A stretch of DNA of 64,000 bases, taken from positions 38,227,115 to 38,291,114 of the forward strand of contig OX578278.1 of NCBI GenBank assembly GCA_951217055.1. The letters are read 5' to 3'. Both the position numbers and the translations under genes were made by a program. This document shows positions 1 to 13,985 of this stretch, one piece after another (position 1 is the first letter of the stretch; each line of letters begins with the position of its first letter). The notes under the pieces are model-generated. The model was not told the DNA's origin. It worked only from the letters and a program-made list of their open reading frames with translations, and ran no database searches. This stretch comes from Gerris lacustris. Lineage: Eukaryota > Arthropoda > Insecta > Hemiptera > Gerridae.

Positions 1-845
1 TATAGTCTATAGAACTTGGAAAAAAATCTACATAAAATTACGACTGTGCATGGTCAGAACTTTTTAGTGGGACGAATTTCTTCCCGACTATTATTATCCA
101 TTGTTTATTGAATGAAAGGTTACAATATAAAATTTTAAGATCAAGTTTTTAATGAAATATTTTCTTGTTGTAAGGGTTCTTATTTTAATCTACAGCTTTA
201 CTTTTATATATTAATTAAATTTAATTAAAATAGTTCGTAGCAGTCATTAGAATAGTTTTTAATTATCGAATAATTAATATTAATTAATTTGGAAACGGGT
301 TCAATTGTAGAATAAGATTTTAAAAATTGCAGATACCCGACCTTTCGCAAGGAAGACTATTTTTTGTATTTATTGACTGGACTGTTAGATACCCTACTAT
401 TTTTATTTGGTTATGGTTTTGCATAAAACTCAGTATGAGTATGGTTCTGCATATTTGATTCTTAAAAAACGATTAATTACTATTTATTTAAAATTTAAAA
501 TTAGAGATGTAGTAGTTCAGACAATATCTCATTGGAAGCGCTAATGTCGCTTCAAATACTCTCTGTCCAATCTTAATGTGAACTATTTTACGTTAAGAGT
601 AGATTTATAAATTTAAACAGCAAGTTTTCCTTAAAAAAATCTATTTCAAATAAACAATTTTTTCCCCTATAATTAATAGTTCTATTGAGTTTTTTTTTTT
701 TTTTTAATTAAAATAAATCCTTTTGAAAATATTAATAATGGTACTGTCAGACTCTTGGCATTTTTAAGGAAAACACTTTTTTGGTTTTACATACACCACA
801 CCACACACACACACATATATATATGTGTGTATATGAGTATATATA
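1..845. other. Unassigned AT-rich DNA
   Basis: No gene, convincing repeat structure or RNA is visible. The stretch is A/T-rich with poly-T near 691 and a short compound (CA)/(TA) microsatellite at about 795-846. No open frame here has recognisable protein content. Confidence 0.5.
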
Positions 846-1729
846 CAGGGCTCGATTTGAGGCGGAACGGCGTTCCGGGACCTCTTTCTCTCTGATAAAT
901 AAAAAAAAATAATAGCCCTTAAGATTTGCACTAAAAGTGTGGGTTTATGTCTAAAACTGTTAAAATTTCAAGATAAAAAGAACTTTTTATAAACTACGTT
1001 TTTAAATTTTCTATTGAATCGTATGTAATGTTAATATGTAATATAATTGTTATTGTTATATAATATATAATGTTAGTGAAAAAAAAAATAGTTCCAAATT
1101 TATTTACTTCACATAAATGACAACCATCTAGATAGCTGATCTTAAACCTATAAAAGGACAAATCTTTGTACAATGGTCTTCCAACACCAAATCTAAAGCG
1201 TGCCATCGATATATTTGAAATAATATAATCGATAAATAATATAATCGATATTTTCTGTTTTGCAGTCATTCAATGTTTATCTATCACAAATTTGAGACCC
1301 GTCAAAATGAAGATTACGTAAATATGGGACATGGCAAAACAAATAAAATAACTTGCGGATTTTTTCCGACTTTTCGTACAGCAAAATTTGCTGAAAACCA
1401 ATAAAATTCTGCTGAAAGATGGCTAAAAGTATTGGACAAGTATATAATGCATTGTCATCGTGTTCTGAGCTATGCTAAAAGTTTCAAATGTCTAGCTATT
1501 CGGGAAGTTAGTTAGAAATCGAAATAAAAACGTAGTAAAAATGCTGTTTTTGAACGTTTATTTTTCAAATTTTTCCCGGGGGAGGACCCCCGGACCCCAC
1601 TTCTATAGGGGGGGGGGGGGGGGGGTAGAGGGTAGGTTGTAGTTTAGGCACCTATATATATATATATATATATTATATATATCCAAAAAAATTAGCCCCC
1701 CCCTAAAGGCAACCCTGGCTACGCCCATG
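846..1729. mobile_element. Decayed hAT-like transposon ends and remnant
   Basis: The left edge begins CAGGGCTCGATTTGAGG and continues with a palindromic CGGAACGGCGTTCCG. The right edge, read on the minus strand, begins CATGGGCGTAGCCAGGG followed by a G-rich tract, with a long G run at about 1609-1625. Both resemble hAT-type termini as I know them, but they do not match each other as an inverted pair, so they may belong to two different decayed elements. A 91-residue minus-strand open frame at 994-1269 lies inside; I do not recognise it. No target duplication was identified. Confidence 0.35.
1653..1682. repeat. (TA)n microsatellite, short
   Basis: Short AT dinucleotide tract next to the G-rich run. 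Confidence 0.8.
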
Positions 1730-2064
1730 GTTTGTAGTTAACCTTATTAATTATCTAAATGCTGTAACGTCGTTAATAAACGTGTAACGTGTAGCATTCC
1801 TAGATAACCAATATCAATCTTCTTTGAGTGGGGTATCAAATAAATGCCTGATAAGGATTTGTTGACAACCGTCTGTGGGGAGAGAAAGACAAGGAATAGA
1901 CCAATAAGACAAGGGCCAGTGACCACGTAATCACTTTAGTTCGGATTGAGCTCGCTTGAAAGTGTTAGTATAGGGGTGTAGCATAATGAACCACTTTTCA
2001 AATCGCATTGCTCCCTCTACCCCTTCCTTGCTCTGAGTTAACAACAATATGAGACCTGTGAGCT
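1730..2064. other. Unassigned DNA
   Basis: No feature recognised; no notable ORF or repeat match within the window. Confidence 0.4.
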
Positions 2065-2330
2065 ACTTTTGATAACCCACCCAATTTTTTTTATAAGTAA
2101 GATGAGTACTTTTAAAGATATATGTTACTTTCAACAGACTACCTTAATTTTTTAAGATACGTTTTTTAGGCGTAGAAGGTTAAAATTAATGGTCTAATTA
2201 TGACCTACCACCTAAATTTAATAAAAATCGGAAGAGTTTTTAAGATATGTCGATTCGCAAAAATGTTGGACAGATCGATAGACAGAGATGAGACCAAAAT
2301 GTCCCCTAATGTATGAAATGGATTTTGTTT
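2065..2330 (-). repeat. Family A dispersed repeat, partial copy
   Basis: On the minus strand this shows the family A order: a GTCTATCGATCTGTCC stretch, then a line equivalent to TTTTTATTAAATTTAGGTGG, then AAAGTACTCATC. The copy is diverged and lacks both termini. It has no coding capacity. Confidence 0.6.
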
Positions 2331-3036
2331 TTTAATTCGTAGACATTAAAGAATTTAGTTCTTCAGAACGGTCACAATGCTTCAATTACTTTTGATAAAC
2401 TCAGAAACAAAAAGTAACGTTTAATAAATAAAGTTAAGTATTAATATGATTTGATTAAGAATTTCTCTAGCACAACAATTCCCTTTAGCTTTTAACATTC
2501 CCAACAAAACAAATATGACTTTTTTAGAAGCTTCTTTTTATATGAAAAAATAGTTGATTTAAGGAGGGACTCACTCAGCGTAGTAATGCATGGAATAAGG
2601 GAAGTTGTATAGAAGCATAACATGTCTCTCCATTATCCCATGATGCCTTTATAAACATAAACGACATGTTTTCTAACACTTCCGACATCGAGTGACGAAA
2701 TGAAAACAACTTTTTTTTAATAAAACAAACTTCCTAAAAAATAAACCAAACTATACTGGGTTCTTATATACTTCTGATGCATTTCTGAAAAGTATTCAGT
2801 TTTCGAAATAAAATGTTGTTTCCATTAAAAATCTATAAATATTGTAAGCAGGTGCTGGTTAGGATTTTGTCTCCTATTATTAGACTGGAAAGTAGATCTC
2901 TTGTAATTGTAGTCACAATTCCTTATTCACGTATATATTATTAAGTATTTTGACATAACTTTAAAGAAAACAATTCTTATACAATATTTTTGGTAAATTG
3001 CAGACAATATATAAAAGGTTCTAAAAACTTACGATC
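2331..3036. other. Unassigned AT-rich DNA
   Basis: I see no gene or repeat relation here. Confidence 0.4.
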
Positions 3037-3260
3037 GTGTGGATCATCAAACGATGTATAAATGGTGAAGATAAAAGAAGAGATTCTCTGTTCGATTCCC
3101 GGTGATAGGGCAAATATTTTATCTACATTTCTCTTTAATAATAATATTAATGAATAAATGTAGCTGCCATTGCTATCATCTTTGCATTAGTTTCTGGAGG
3201 TTACAGGTTCGATAACCGACTGCGGCAAGGGGTTTCTCGCTCGGTGAGTACTCAGCATCC
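3037..3260 (+). repeat. Possible tRNA-derived SINE fragments (B-box-like motifs)
   Basis: Two B-box-like strings, TTCGATTCCC at 3091-3100 and GGTTCGATAACC near 3206, resemble the internal pol III promoter of tRNA genes and SINEs. A-box matches upstream are poor and no cloverleaf is evident, so this is at most a decayed SINE head. Confidence 0.25.
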
Positions 3261-5035
3261 CGATCTATGGATAGCTACTTAAATGAAGTGGCGTCTATCC
3301 AGTTCCCAATACTACCGTTTAATTCAACTTTATTTTTATTATTATTAAAATATCTTTTTGTAGAAAAATTATAAATGATAAATAACTACTAATACCAGCC
3401 TAATTAAGCAAACATTACTAATAATAAGCACTATATTAATAAGGTTTTTCGAGTGGATATTACTCCAAAACGAAAATGGATTTTATCTTATTTACAATTT
3501 TTTGTAATAAAAATTGTTTTTTTAAAAAGGAAATAATAATGATAATAAAAATAAGTAAATAATGTTTTTAAGGCATAAGGATGATAATAAGGGTGAAGAC
3601 ATAAGGGCGGTTTTATCTACGGTTATAATTCATGGATCTTTAAGGGATGGTGGTTTATGAATATGAATGAATTTTATGCTTCATTATTATTCACTTTTCA
3701 ACCTTGTCGTTGAAACGACGAATGAACACAGATAAAATGAAATAATTGATTGTTCTTGTGTGCGCTTTTATGTCAGGGCGAGGTTGATGGCGCGTGCTCA
3801 GTGCATGGACGTTGCCCACAGTGTCACGGAGTGGTGATCATGGTGAAGAGGTGATGGTGCGGGTTTGGAGTCAGGTGGTCTGAGCCTCGAGCCAGCACAT
3901 GTTCCTTGTCTGATAGATTCGTTGAAATAGATAAGGCAATTTCGGTATGAAGCATAAATAAACAGGAATGGATCATCTTAATTATCTGTTTTGGTTCATG
4001 GAACAAATTAATATTCTCTAATGTGTTAGCAGAAATAAAAAACCAGCTGATTATTTCCAGATGGCAACACTGTTTTTATTTTTTGCATACACTAGGAAAT
4101 CTAATTAAAGACAATGAAAACATATGAGCTATATGTAATACAACAAAAATAGAAAAATTACAAACGTAAGAGAAATTTTTGTACCATTACAATACATCCT
4201 CTTTTAAATACAATACATTTTTTTGTGTATTAGAAACAATAAAAATACTAATCTATACTGCTACCAACAGTATAAATAATCCTATAAGAAATAAGTAAAT
4301 GTTAAATTTAAAGAAACAACAAAATTTAATGTTAATATTTATCAACAATAAATCCACTATTTAAAAAGGAAACATATATATAATAACATTAAATGCTAAA
4401 GTAAATATATGGGGGAAAAAAATGACCTAATTATTAAAAAAAAAAAAAAGGTATGAAGCCGACAAACTAAACTTCCTATAAGATGCACACACGACAATTA
4501 TTTTAAAATTGTTTATTTTTCTAATAAAAACTAAAGACATGATGAAATATCTTGATATCATTCCATAGAATTAAATCAAGATTTTTTTTAGAAGAAAAAA
4601 CACACCGAAGAACCGTGAGAATAAAAAGAAATTACTGTCTTATCTAAAATCTTTACCGTGCAAAAACTGAATTTACAGCCGTCAAAAACCATTTAGAATT
4701 TAAATATAAAAATAAATATAATAAAATTTATTACTTATTTACATATACTTAAAATGGTCATTTTTATTAGGCCTACTGGTTTTGTTTTTTTTTATTAGTT
4801 TTTTTACTGTATTTATTTTAATAGTTGAGAAAAAATGAACATATTCATATTTTTCCCAATGAGGTGTGCAGGATAACCCTTATTTCAACATTTTATTTAA
4901 ATAATTGTTGAAAAATTAAAAATCACAGCTCGTATAGAGACAGTAAACATTATAAAATAAAATAAAGTTGAACGATATTTAAATAGATAATTTAATTTTA
5001 TGGTTTCACCTTCCTTTTTTTAGATTTTCCTCTTT
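3261..5035. other. Unassigned AT-rich DNA
   Basis: Long A/T-rich stretch with several poly-A/poly-T runs. The part at about 3760-3960 has more G and C but no gene that I recognise; the 60-residue minus-strand frame there is not convincing. Confidence 0.4.
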
Positions 5036-5660
5036 AAACAAGTCTGTCTGTCAACGGTGCAGACGTGTATAAACAAATGGACCGATTTCAATAAATTTAG
5101 CGTACACGTTCAAAAACATATACCCCGAGACAAAAATGAATAAAATAAAAAAAAATCTCAAAAACGGTGGCAACGGTTTGATTTAATATTTATAAATAAT
5201 TACAACCCTTTAAATTTCCAATTTAACCAACTTTAGTATAAGTCGCTATCCCGGCAAAAGTTTAGCTTCCAAGTATAGATTCAAAATTTTATTTAACCCG
5301 CTGGAAATCGAAACAGGTCCGTGTAAAAACATTAACCGCCATTTTGAAGCTATCAATTTTTGAATTTTGAAACTTTGACGGTTAATAATACCGAAAGTAT
5401 AAATACGTTTTTGACATATAGCATATTGTTGGAACCGGAAAAAATTAAGGAACAAATATTAAAAGAACCGATGAAATTCTATTAATTAGTTTGAAAGTTA
5501 TAAGCCAATATAATTATTTATTAGTGCGATAATTTTGATGACGTCAAAGTTTGTTTACATACCTGTCAAAATACTGCCAAAATTCAAATAAATGAAATAA
5601 AATAAATAAAAATAATGTATAAACATTATTTAAAGAGGCCATTTTAGAGGCCTCCGAAGT
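5036..5660. repeat. Degenerate dispersed repeat with GTCTGTCTGTC module
   Basis: Contains GTCTGTCTGTCAACGGTG followed by a stretch ending CATATACCCCGAGAC. This resembles the interior of the family B MITE at 45212-45603, where a CTGTATGTTGTCTGTG stretch is followed by TCATACCCCGACGCG. It looks like a longer relative of the same non-coding transposon group. No terminal repeats were found. Confidence 0.4.
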
Positions 5661-6078
5661 GAGGAAAAGTTCCCCGTACCTGATTTTTTTTATATAAAGC
5701 AATTATTATAGAATTATTAATTATTTTACAATATACCTTGTAAAACGAGAATAACGATAAAATCTATTGAAAAGTAAAATTATACCAGCCAGAAGATTAC
5801 ATCAATTGATCAATCTTCACCTCAATATGCCTTTATTATAATTTTTTCTCCCATATTTCTGTACCTCAGGGGTAAATTGTAATTAAATACCATATTATTT
5901 TTATAAATTGACTTTTTGTGGTAAATATTGAATTTCGCTGGCTATAATTAAGGAAAAGTATTCAAACCCGATTATTAGTATTCAATATAAATTTCTGTTT
6001 ATTTTTAAGAATTGCTCCTGCAGTATTGCAAAAATGTGAAACAATAATTTACCTACTCACAATAATATTGTGGTAGTG

Positions 6079-8223
<2,145 letters not shown>

Positions 8224-8247
8224 TATATATATATATATATATATATT
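8224..8247. repeat. (TA)n microsatellite, right flank of mariner element
   Basis: Continuation of the TA array interrupted by the transposon. Confidence 0.9.
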
Positions 8248-8307
8248 TGACTAAATTCCACAATTGTTACAGAATAATTTTCAAAAGTATAATTCAAGAC
8301 ACATTGT

Positions 8308-8976
8308 AATTGTTCTGAAGAGCGAAACGTTTTTTATGCTTCCGAATTCAAAAAATCTCAAGACAGAAATCCCTTTTAGACATCTGGGTAATTTTTAGTC
8401 TCATGTCGTTGTGTCTATCGTTCAACATTTTTGCGAACCAACGTATCTTAAAAACAACTTGTCTGATTTTTATGAAATTTGAATGGTAAGCCATTACAAA
8501 TCCATCATTGAAGGTAGAAGGAAAATTTTATTTTACGTTGATAGGCTTTTCCTTCTATCTATAATGATGATCTCCTCCAATGCTCCATATCCTATGTTAA
8601 GTCTACAATTGGTTCCATAATAATTTCAAATTTCTACGCCCATTTTTTTTTTTTCACATGCCCACAACTGTTTTTTTTTATTAATTAACACATATTATAT
8701 CCTAAGAGGTACTCATCCGATTATTGGATGGTTTGTCGAAAGTAGTCCACGGATCACGGATGGTCAGATGGACTATCAAGTTTATCTTTCTGGACACATT
8801 AAATATTACTTTAAATTGATACTTTTATCCATGTAAAAAAACTAAACAATTTTGACGGATTTATAAAGGAGAAGGAATTAAATAAATGAAACCATTATGG
8901 GTCGTAAAAGCAAAACATCATTAAAGTACGTGATAGGACGCGAAGAAGCTATGTGCCACACTAATTGGCAAACACT
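8308..8976 (+). repeat. Family A dispersed repeat, near-full copy
   Basis: The body matches other copies in order: an AAGACAGAAATCC segment, AACATTTTTGCGAACCAACG, GATTTTTATGAAATTTGAAT, TGGTTTGTCGAAAGTAG and the 3' end CTATGTGCCACACTAATTGG at about 8949-8968. The 5' tip is diverged. It is longer than the roughly 580-bp consensus because of inserted sequence in the middle. No ORF. Confidence 0.8.
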
Positions 8977-9894
8977 TTGAGTGATTCACGTTTGCTAGTC
9001 TCTTAAAGAAGTGTTGTAGAAGTGGGAAGGATACGATTGTATATAAAAAAAAGCTCAGATTTAACAGGAAATAACAAAAAAATTCTATGATTTAGAAACC
9101 AGGAAGCTTAAAAACACATTGGATAAAGTCAACTGCTGTAATGTACAATGCTCGCTAACCCTATCCTTTTTTTGAACAGGCGCTTTTTCTTTTCCCTCTC
9201 CTAAGCTATAAATAGGAGGAAATAAGAGAGTAGCAGGTGGATTTAAGACTGAGCTCTCCCTTCAACAGGAGAGTCATATGAATGAATAGTGACGGTGGTA
9301 TCTTTAAATAAACCGCTGGGACGTGGTGCGACGTCGGCAGGGTTAGTTAAGACGAACGTGCAGCTGAATCCGACCAAGAGGGTTCCTCCAAGGGCATCCC
9401 CTTGCTTCCGTTCTGTCTTGTCTAGTTCATCGCCCCCGTGTAATACCTGCTGATCTAGGCTCTGACGTACATCCCCCCACTCACTATGGGCCCATCATCT
9501 TATCACATGAATCACCGAAAAATAAAATAAATTGCTCCTTAACCCTAACATTATTTCGTTCAATTGAGCAGACAAAATTTTACCTTAAGAATAACTTGGT
9601 CATATCTAAAAAGAAAAAAAAAACATATATGTGTGAAATACATAATATTTATAGGCCTACTGGCCTATGATAGAATACTGAAGAGGAAAAAATATTTATT
9701 TGTAGTTTTTTCAAGAAAAGGTCGCTCCTGTTTGTTCTTATACCAGTAATAATAATAATAACCACCAATGGTAATATTATTTTCTTGATTATTTTTACAA
9801 AGAGTTCACTGTTTGGAAATTAAAAAATATAATTTTAAAATTTGGTTCAGAATTACAAAAACGAAGTATTATTTTCTCTTAGTGCACAATCGTG
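8977..9894. other. Unassigned DNA with a GC-richer patch
   Basis: The part at about 9150-9510 has noticeably more G and C than its surroundings and includes an inverted GAGCTCTCC / GGAGAGTC pair near 9252. I see no long ORF, repeat relation or RNA structure, and cannot assign it. Confidence 0.35.
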
Positions 9895-9935
9895 GGACAC
9901 ACTTTGCATATTATATATATATGCACAGTGTGTCC
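9895..9935. repeat. Inverted repeat of two transposon-like ends
   Basis: GGACACACTTTGCATA at 9895-9910 and TATGCACAGTGTGTCC at 9920-9935 face each other across a short TA spacer. The form resembles two Tc1/mariner-type termini back to back at a TA site. Confidence 0.5.
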
Positions 9936-11420
9936 ATATCTCATATTGATATGAGGTATATAAAATATAGGGTTTTATAATAGCATTTATATTACTATCT
10001 TGTAGAAGAAAATATGTTTTTCGAAACGTCGCTAAGCTAAAACCATGATTTTTGGCTTTCTCGATCCTAAAATTTATTTAATTTTTTCAGACAATATTCT
10101 TATTTCTTAGTTAGTTATTAAGTTTACTATAGCTTATCATGTAGTTCTAAATGTAAGTCTATAACAGACTTTCCTATAAATAATTTAATTATAAAAGCTT
10201 TTAAACCTAGTAAATCTAAAAGAATAGATGTACTTTAGAATTTTATTCAAATAGAAAAATGGCTTTAAAAATCTATTAATCTCGATTTGTTAACCGTCGG
10301 TTTTAATCAAGATCATGTTCAGAATAATAATTTCGAGTTGAGTAAACATAAAATTTGTCTAGACGATCATCAAATATCATCGTTTACGATGACAAGAGAT
10401 AAGTGCCCGTATCATGTCATTAGTTTAGAGTAAGAAGAAGATTTGTCTTTGTTCAAGTTAAAAGTAAAAATTTAATTTGGAAAACAATTGAGTTCTTAAA
10501 TAGAAATGTGATGAAGATGAAATGAAAAGTTAAGATTAATGTGATGTCAGAAAAAGTTAAACCACTGTAAGTGAAGTGTTTCTGGATTTCACTAATAGTT
10601 TGATAGATTAGAGTTTATCGTCAATATTATGAGATGCCACTTAGGCTTTCATACTATAAGGGTTTATAGAGAGAATTCAATTGAAATTTCTCTTTTTTTC
10701 TTTATATTTAAAAGGAAGGGTCATCTTTATCTATCTCTTCCTTGTTAGTGGTTCGAGAGAAACATCACAATCTCTCCCCCTATCATAACAGTGTCATCGA
10801 CGTACGACATAAAGAGCTTCCCGTTTGAAACAAAACAAGAATCCATAATGGATCGGGAGAGGAGACGTAAGAGAAGATGACGAGAGCTGTCGAGGAAGGG
10901 AACGGGACAGGAAACGTCGGTGGGTCGGATTCCTGATTGGTAACAAGTAGTCGGAGGACGACGGAATTGGACGGTTCAACAAGACGAAGAGGGGAGAAAC
11001 CCACTAATCCAATGAGGAATGAGGAATGAGGATGAGGGAGCTCCCTTATGGTGGATGGAACCCGCAGGCACATGCTTCCCTAGATGTCAGTTGCTCCTCG
11101 CGCCACTGCACCATGTGAAGACGAAGGGGAGAGGGCACGTGTTTGTTATATCGATGCAACACCCACATCCGCCTCTTTACCCTTTCACTAAACCCACCCT
11201 TCATATCTATTAACAGATGATAACCAAAGAGATACCAGATAAGAGGTGATAAATAACAATTTTGAGCTGCTCAAGTGTCGACAATATCATTACATGCGAG
11301 GGAAGTGGTCGGTGATTTTTTGGATGCCTTCAATAACATAAGGGCCTACTCTATTGCGTGTATGGTATATGCCTAGTTGACAAGTCTGTTTGTTTAAGTT
11401 TTATACCTATAAGATTATTA
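9936..11420. other. Unassigned DNA; GC-richer block at 10790-11215
   Basis: The block at about 10790-11215 is purine-rich on the plus strand and has open frames on both strands, up to 96 residues on the minus strand (10783-11073). None resembles a known protein to me, and overlapping frames on both strands of a GC-richer block are expected by chance. Confidence 0.35.
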
Positions 11421-11515
11421 CCAGGAGAATGAGGGTTAGTCGGTTTAGTGGAGTCTATGATCTAAGAATACTCAGAAGAATGAGAGTTAGTTACTCCAGT
11501 AGAGCCCATGACAAA
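11421..11515. repeat. Tandem duplication, about 50-bp unit
   Basis: A unit beginning CCAGGAGAATGAGGGTTAGT at 11421 is followed at 11471 by CTCAGAAGAATGAGAGTTAG, then both continue with an AGTGGAGTCTATGA / AGTAGAGCCCATGA segment. Two diverged copies; no coding sense. Confidence 0.7.
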
Positions 11516-11689
11516 AGTTTAATAGATAACAGTTAGAGACAAATACTGGTTCGAGTCTAGTAATGATTAGTATAAGAAGCAATATAAAAGTGATAGTATA
11601 AGTAGTGTATGTAGTGATGTATAAGTGATATTAAGCATTTTTCCCCATTTTACTAACACCATGATGTAGCGTTTCAGCCACTTCACACA

Positions 11690-11960
11690 TGCATTGTACC
11701 ACTCTAAAATGTGCCACCGTAGCAAATATGTAGTGATTATTAGTGAGCCATGTAAATCAGAGCACCATTGGCATGGGATCCATTGTAGTACCCTAGTATC
11801 CTGTGTCCTTGTGTCCCTTGACCTAGATCCGCTCTCGATCCATAGATTTAAATCGGAGCATCATGTGGCGGAATCGAACCCACGACCTTGTCATTGATTA
11901 ATTGATCGTCAAGAGAATGCGAAAAGTGACTTAAGCACCACGGTAACGCTGGCTCCACGT
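11690..11960 (-). repeat. tRNA-derived SINE (minus strand)
   Basis: On the minus strand a head with an A-box-like GTGGTGCTTAAGTCAC is followed by a near-consensus B box, GTGGGTTCGATTCCGCC (at about 11868-11884). A non-tRNA body follows with two related strings, ATGCTCCGATTTA and GTGCTCTGATTTA. This is the layout of a pol III-driven retroposon. No cloverleaf can be drawn with confidence, so a functional tRNA is unlikely. Confidence 0.6.
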
Positions 11961-12050
11961 GATGTTCATAGTATTCTTAGATCAAAAATGCAGTAAACCC
12001 AGTTATAGACCAACGTGAAAAACTTCGTTCAATTGTTAGTTATCGATACT

Positions 12051-12625
12051 GCTTCCGAGTTTACCGAAGGTAACGGAAGCTATGTGATCGTTCTGAAAAA
12101 CGACATTTTATTAAGTCTCCGATTTCAAGAATTCCAAGACAGGAATCCGTTTCAGACATCAGGGAACATTTTTGGTTTCGTGTCTGTCACTTAATTTTTG
12201 CGAACCAATAAATCTTAAAAACTACAGTCCGATTTTAATTAAATTTGTATATATGAATCTATGTGCCATAGTGTATGTGTATGCATGTATGTTGTGTGGG
12301 TAGGCCATATTTAGCCCATTTTTGATCCCATACAAGTTTCAACCTTCTGTGTGCAGTTTTTTTCCCCTCAACATGCGCACATAATTCATATATTTAAACC
12401 TATATCTTCAAAAGTACTCATCTGATTTTTATAAAATTTGGATGGTTTGTCGAAAGTAGACCGCAGGTAGCACCAAATTAATTTCGACCCAAATTAATTT
12501 TGCCTTTTTAAAAAAAACGGGGGAAATAATTAAACAAATTAAACAATAATGGCTTGTAAAAGCATAAAATCAATAAAGTACGTGATAAGATGCGAGGAAG
12601 CTTTGTGGCACACCAATTATGTGAC
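12051..12625 (+). repeat. Family A dispersed repeat, full-length copy
   Basis: Starts with GCTTCCGAGTTTACCGAAGG, which can fold back on the following GTAACGGAAGC. It then has the shared motif GGAAGCTATGTG, the TTCAGACATCAGGGAACATT core, ATTTGGATGGTTTGTCGAAA, and near its 3' end GAGGAAGCTTTGTGGCACAC. About 575 bp with no ORF. Confidence 0.85.
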
Positions 12626-13269
12626 TACCATAAGACAGTCTATTTTAATTTATTATAATATATGAGGTTCAAAGTTAGTTTTTTCTTTGCTTCTTTTAAA
12701 GGTAAACCAGGTGAAATGTAAGACGGTAAGAGATAGTGTCAACAGGAATGATAAAGGACACTGCAACAGCATTGTATTCATGAAATACCGCTTTTTACTA
12801 AATAAACATTTAGTTCACTGACGCATCACTTAGTTATACATTTGAAAACAACAGACAACTTAACGGATTCCATTCCTATTTCAGTTTTTAAAACAAAAAA
12901 TAGATCTAACAAGGAAGCATAAAGAAAGAACACGTGTTTAAGTAAATAGGATTGAAAACTTTCACTTCACGGACTCTCTGTAATTAGCTTTACCATAAGA
13001 AGACGTGGCAAGGAATTGAATAAGTTTTGGGATGATTACAGTTCTTAAATACATTGAAAAATTTTAAAACGAGTTAAGAAGACAGTCAGAAAAAAACACC
13101 CAGTGCTTAGCAGTACATTGTATAATCGTAATAGATAAAAATTACGAACAGAGTTAAAGTACTAAATACCCAAGATAGTTCTGGACAGTTCTTGTAATAC
13201 TTCTTATAATAGCAAAGAATAAAAAATATAATAATGATTACATTTTTTAAACAAGAATAACGTTTCTAT
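12626..13269. other. Unassigned AT-rich DNA
   Basis: No feature recognised. Confidence 0.4.
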
Positions 13270-13582
13270 AAAAACAAAAACAAAAACAATGTATCTTTAT
13301 TCAGCCCATCTAAGGGATTAGGCCTCTCTCAATCAAGACCACGCTCTTCTGTCTTGAGCAGACCAATGCCACAACATTCCACAGAAATTAGTGATATCGT
13401 CTCTGCACTTTCTCCCTTGTCTTCCTCTCTTTCTTGATCCATCTCTAGAATACCATTTCGTAATTCACTGAGCCCATCTCTGCTCATCCATTCTGGCAAC
13501 ATGTCCAGCCCACTGCCATTTTAAACTTAGTGCGGCTTCTCTTGCCCCTTTAATTCTCAGTCTCTCATGCCAGGCATCAGGG
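13270..13582 (-). mobile_element. RTE-like LINE, 5'-truncated 3' end
   Basis: The minus strand reads the C-terminal end of a non-LTR retrotransposon polyprotein: LKWQWAGHVARMDEQRWAQ, a stop, then ITKWYSRDGSRKRGRQGRKC and RDDITNFCGMLWHWSAQDR. WAGHVARM..RW followed by RD..R.RGR....W.DD and AQDR..W is the hallmark C-terminus of endonuclease/reverse-transcriptase (RTE-type) LINEs. After another stop a short 3' UTR ends in a (TTTTTG)n-like tail at 13272-13290, also typical. Only about 310 bp remain, so the copy is dead on arrival. Confidence 0.8.
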
Positions 13583-13599
13583 ATATACATATATAAAGT

Positions 13600-13601
<2 letters not shown>

Positions 13602-13668
<67 letters not shown>
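13602..13668. repeat. (TA)n microsatellite
   Basis: Long TA array next to the truncated LINE. Confidence 0.95.
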
Positions 13669-13673
<5 letters not shown>

Positions 13674-13794
13674 CACTATATATATATGATTATAATCGAC
13701 ATTTTATAATATGCAGCAATTAAAAAGAATGATCATAACACTACTTAATAAAAATAATCAGAATTAAGAAAAATATGTACAATCACTAAACAAA

Positions 13795-13985
13795 AACTGT
13801 TGCTAATGATGATAGCAGTGATAAGATATTAGGTGACAAAAAAGACATTTTGATAACGATAGAAGTTTTGTAGTTTGTCACTTGGAAAAATGACCTGGTG
13901 CCACCAATCTTCGCACAACTTTTTGAAGAGAGGGTTGTGAAATATAATCCCTCTTATCATTTTGGGCTCTTTGATGTAGGTTCAA
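13795..13985. repeat. Family D dispersed repeat, copy 1
   Basis: Shares an ordered series of motifs with 39495-39665: GTGATAAGATATTAGG, TTTTGATAACGATAGAAG, GGTGCCACCAATCTTCG, GAGAGGGTTGTGAAATAT and GGGCTCTTTGATG. Non-coding; ends not defined. Confidence 0.6.

Noticed and set aside
3037..3260. Possible tRNA genes
   Set aside because: B-box-like strings only; no cloverleaf with a matching acceptor stem could be built.
10783..11073. Overlapping 96- and 62-residue minus-strand ORFs
   Set aside because: Two frames of the same strand and one on the other are open in the same GC-richer block; no recognisable motif.
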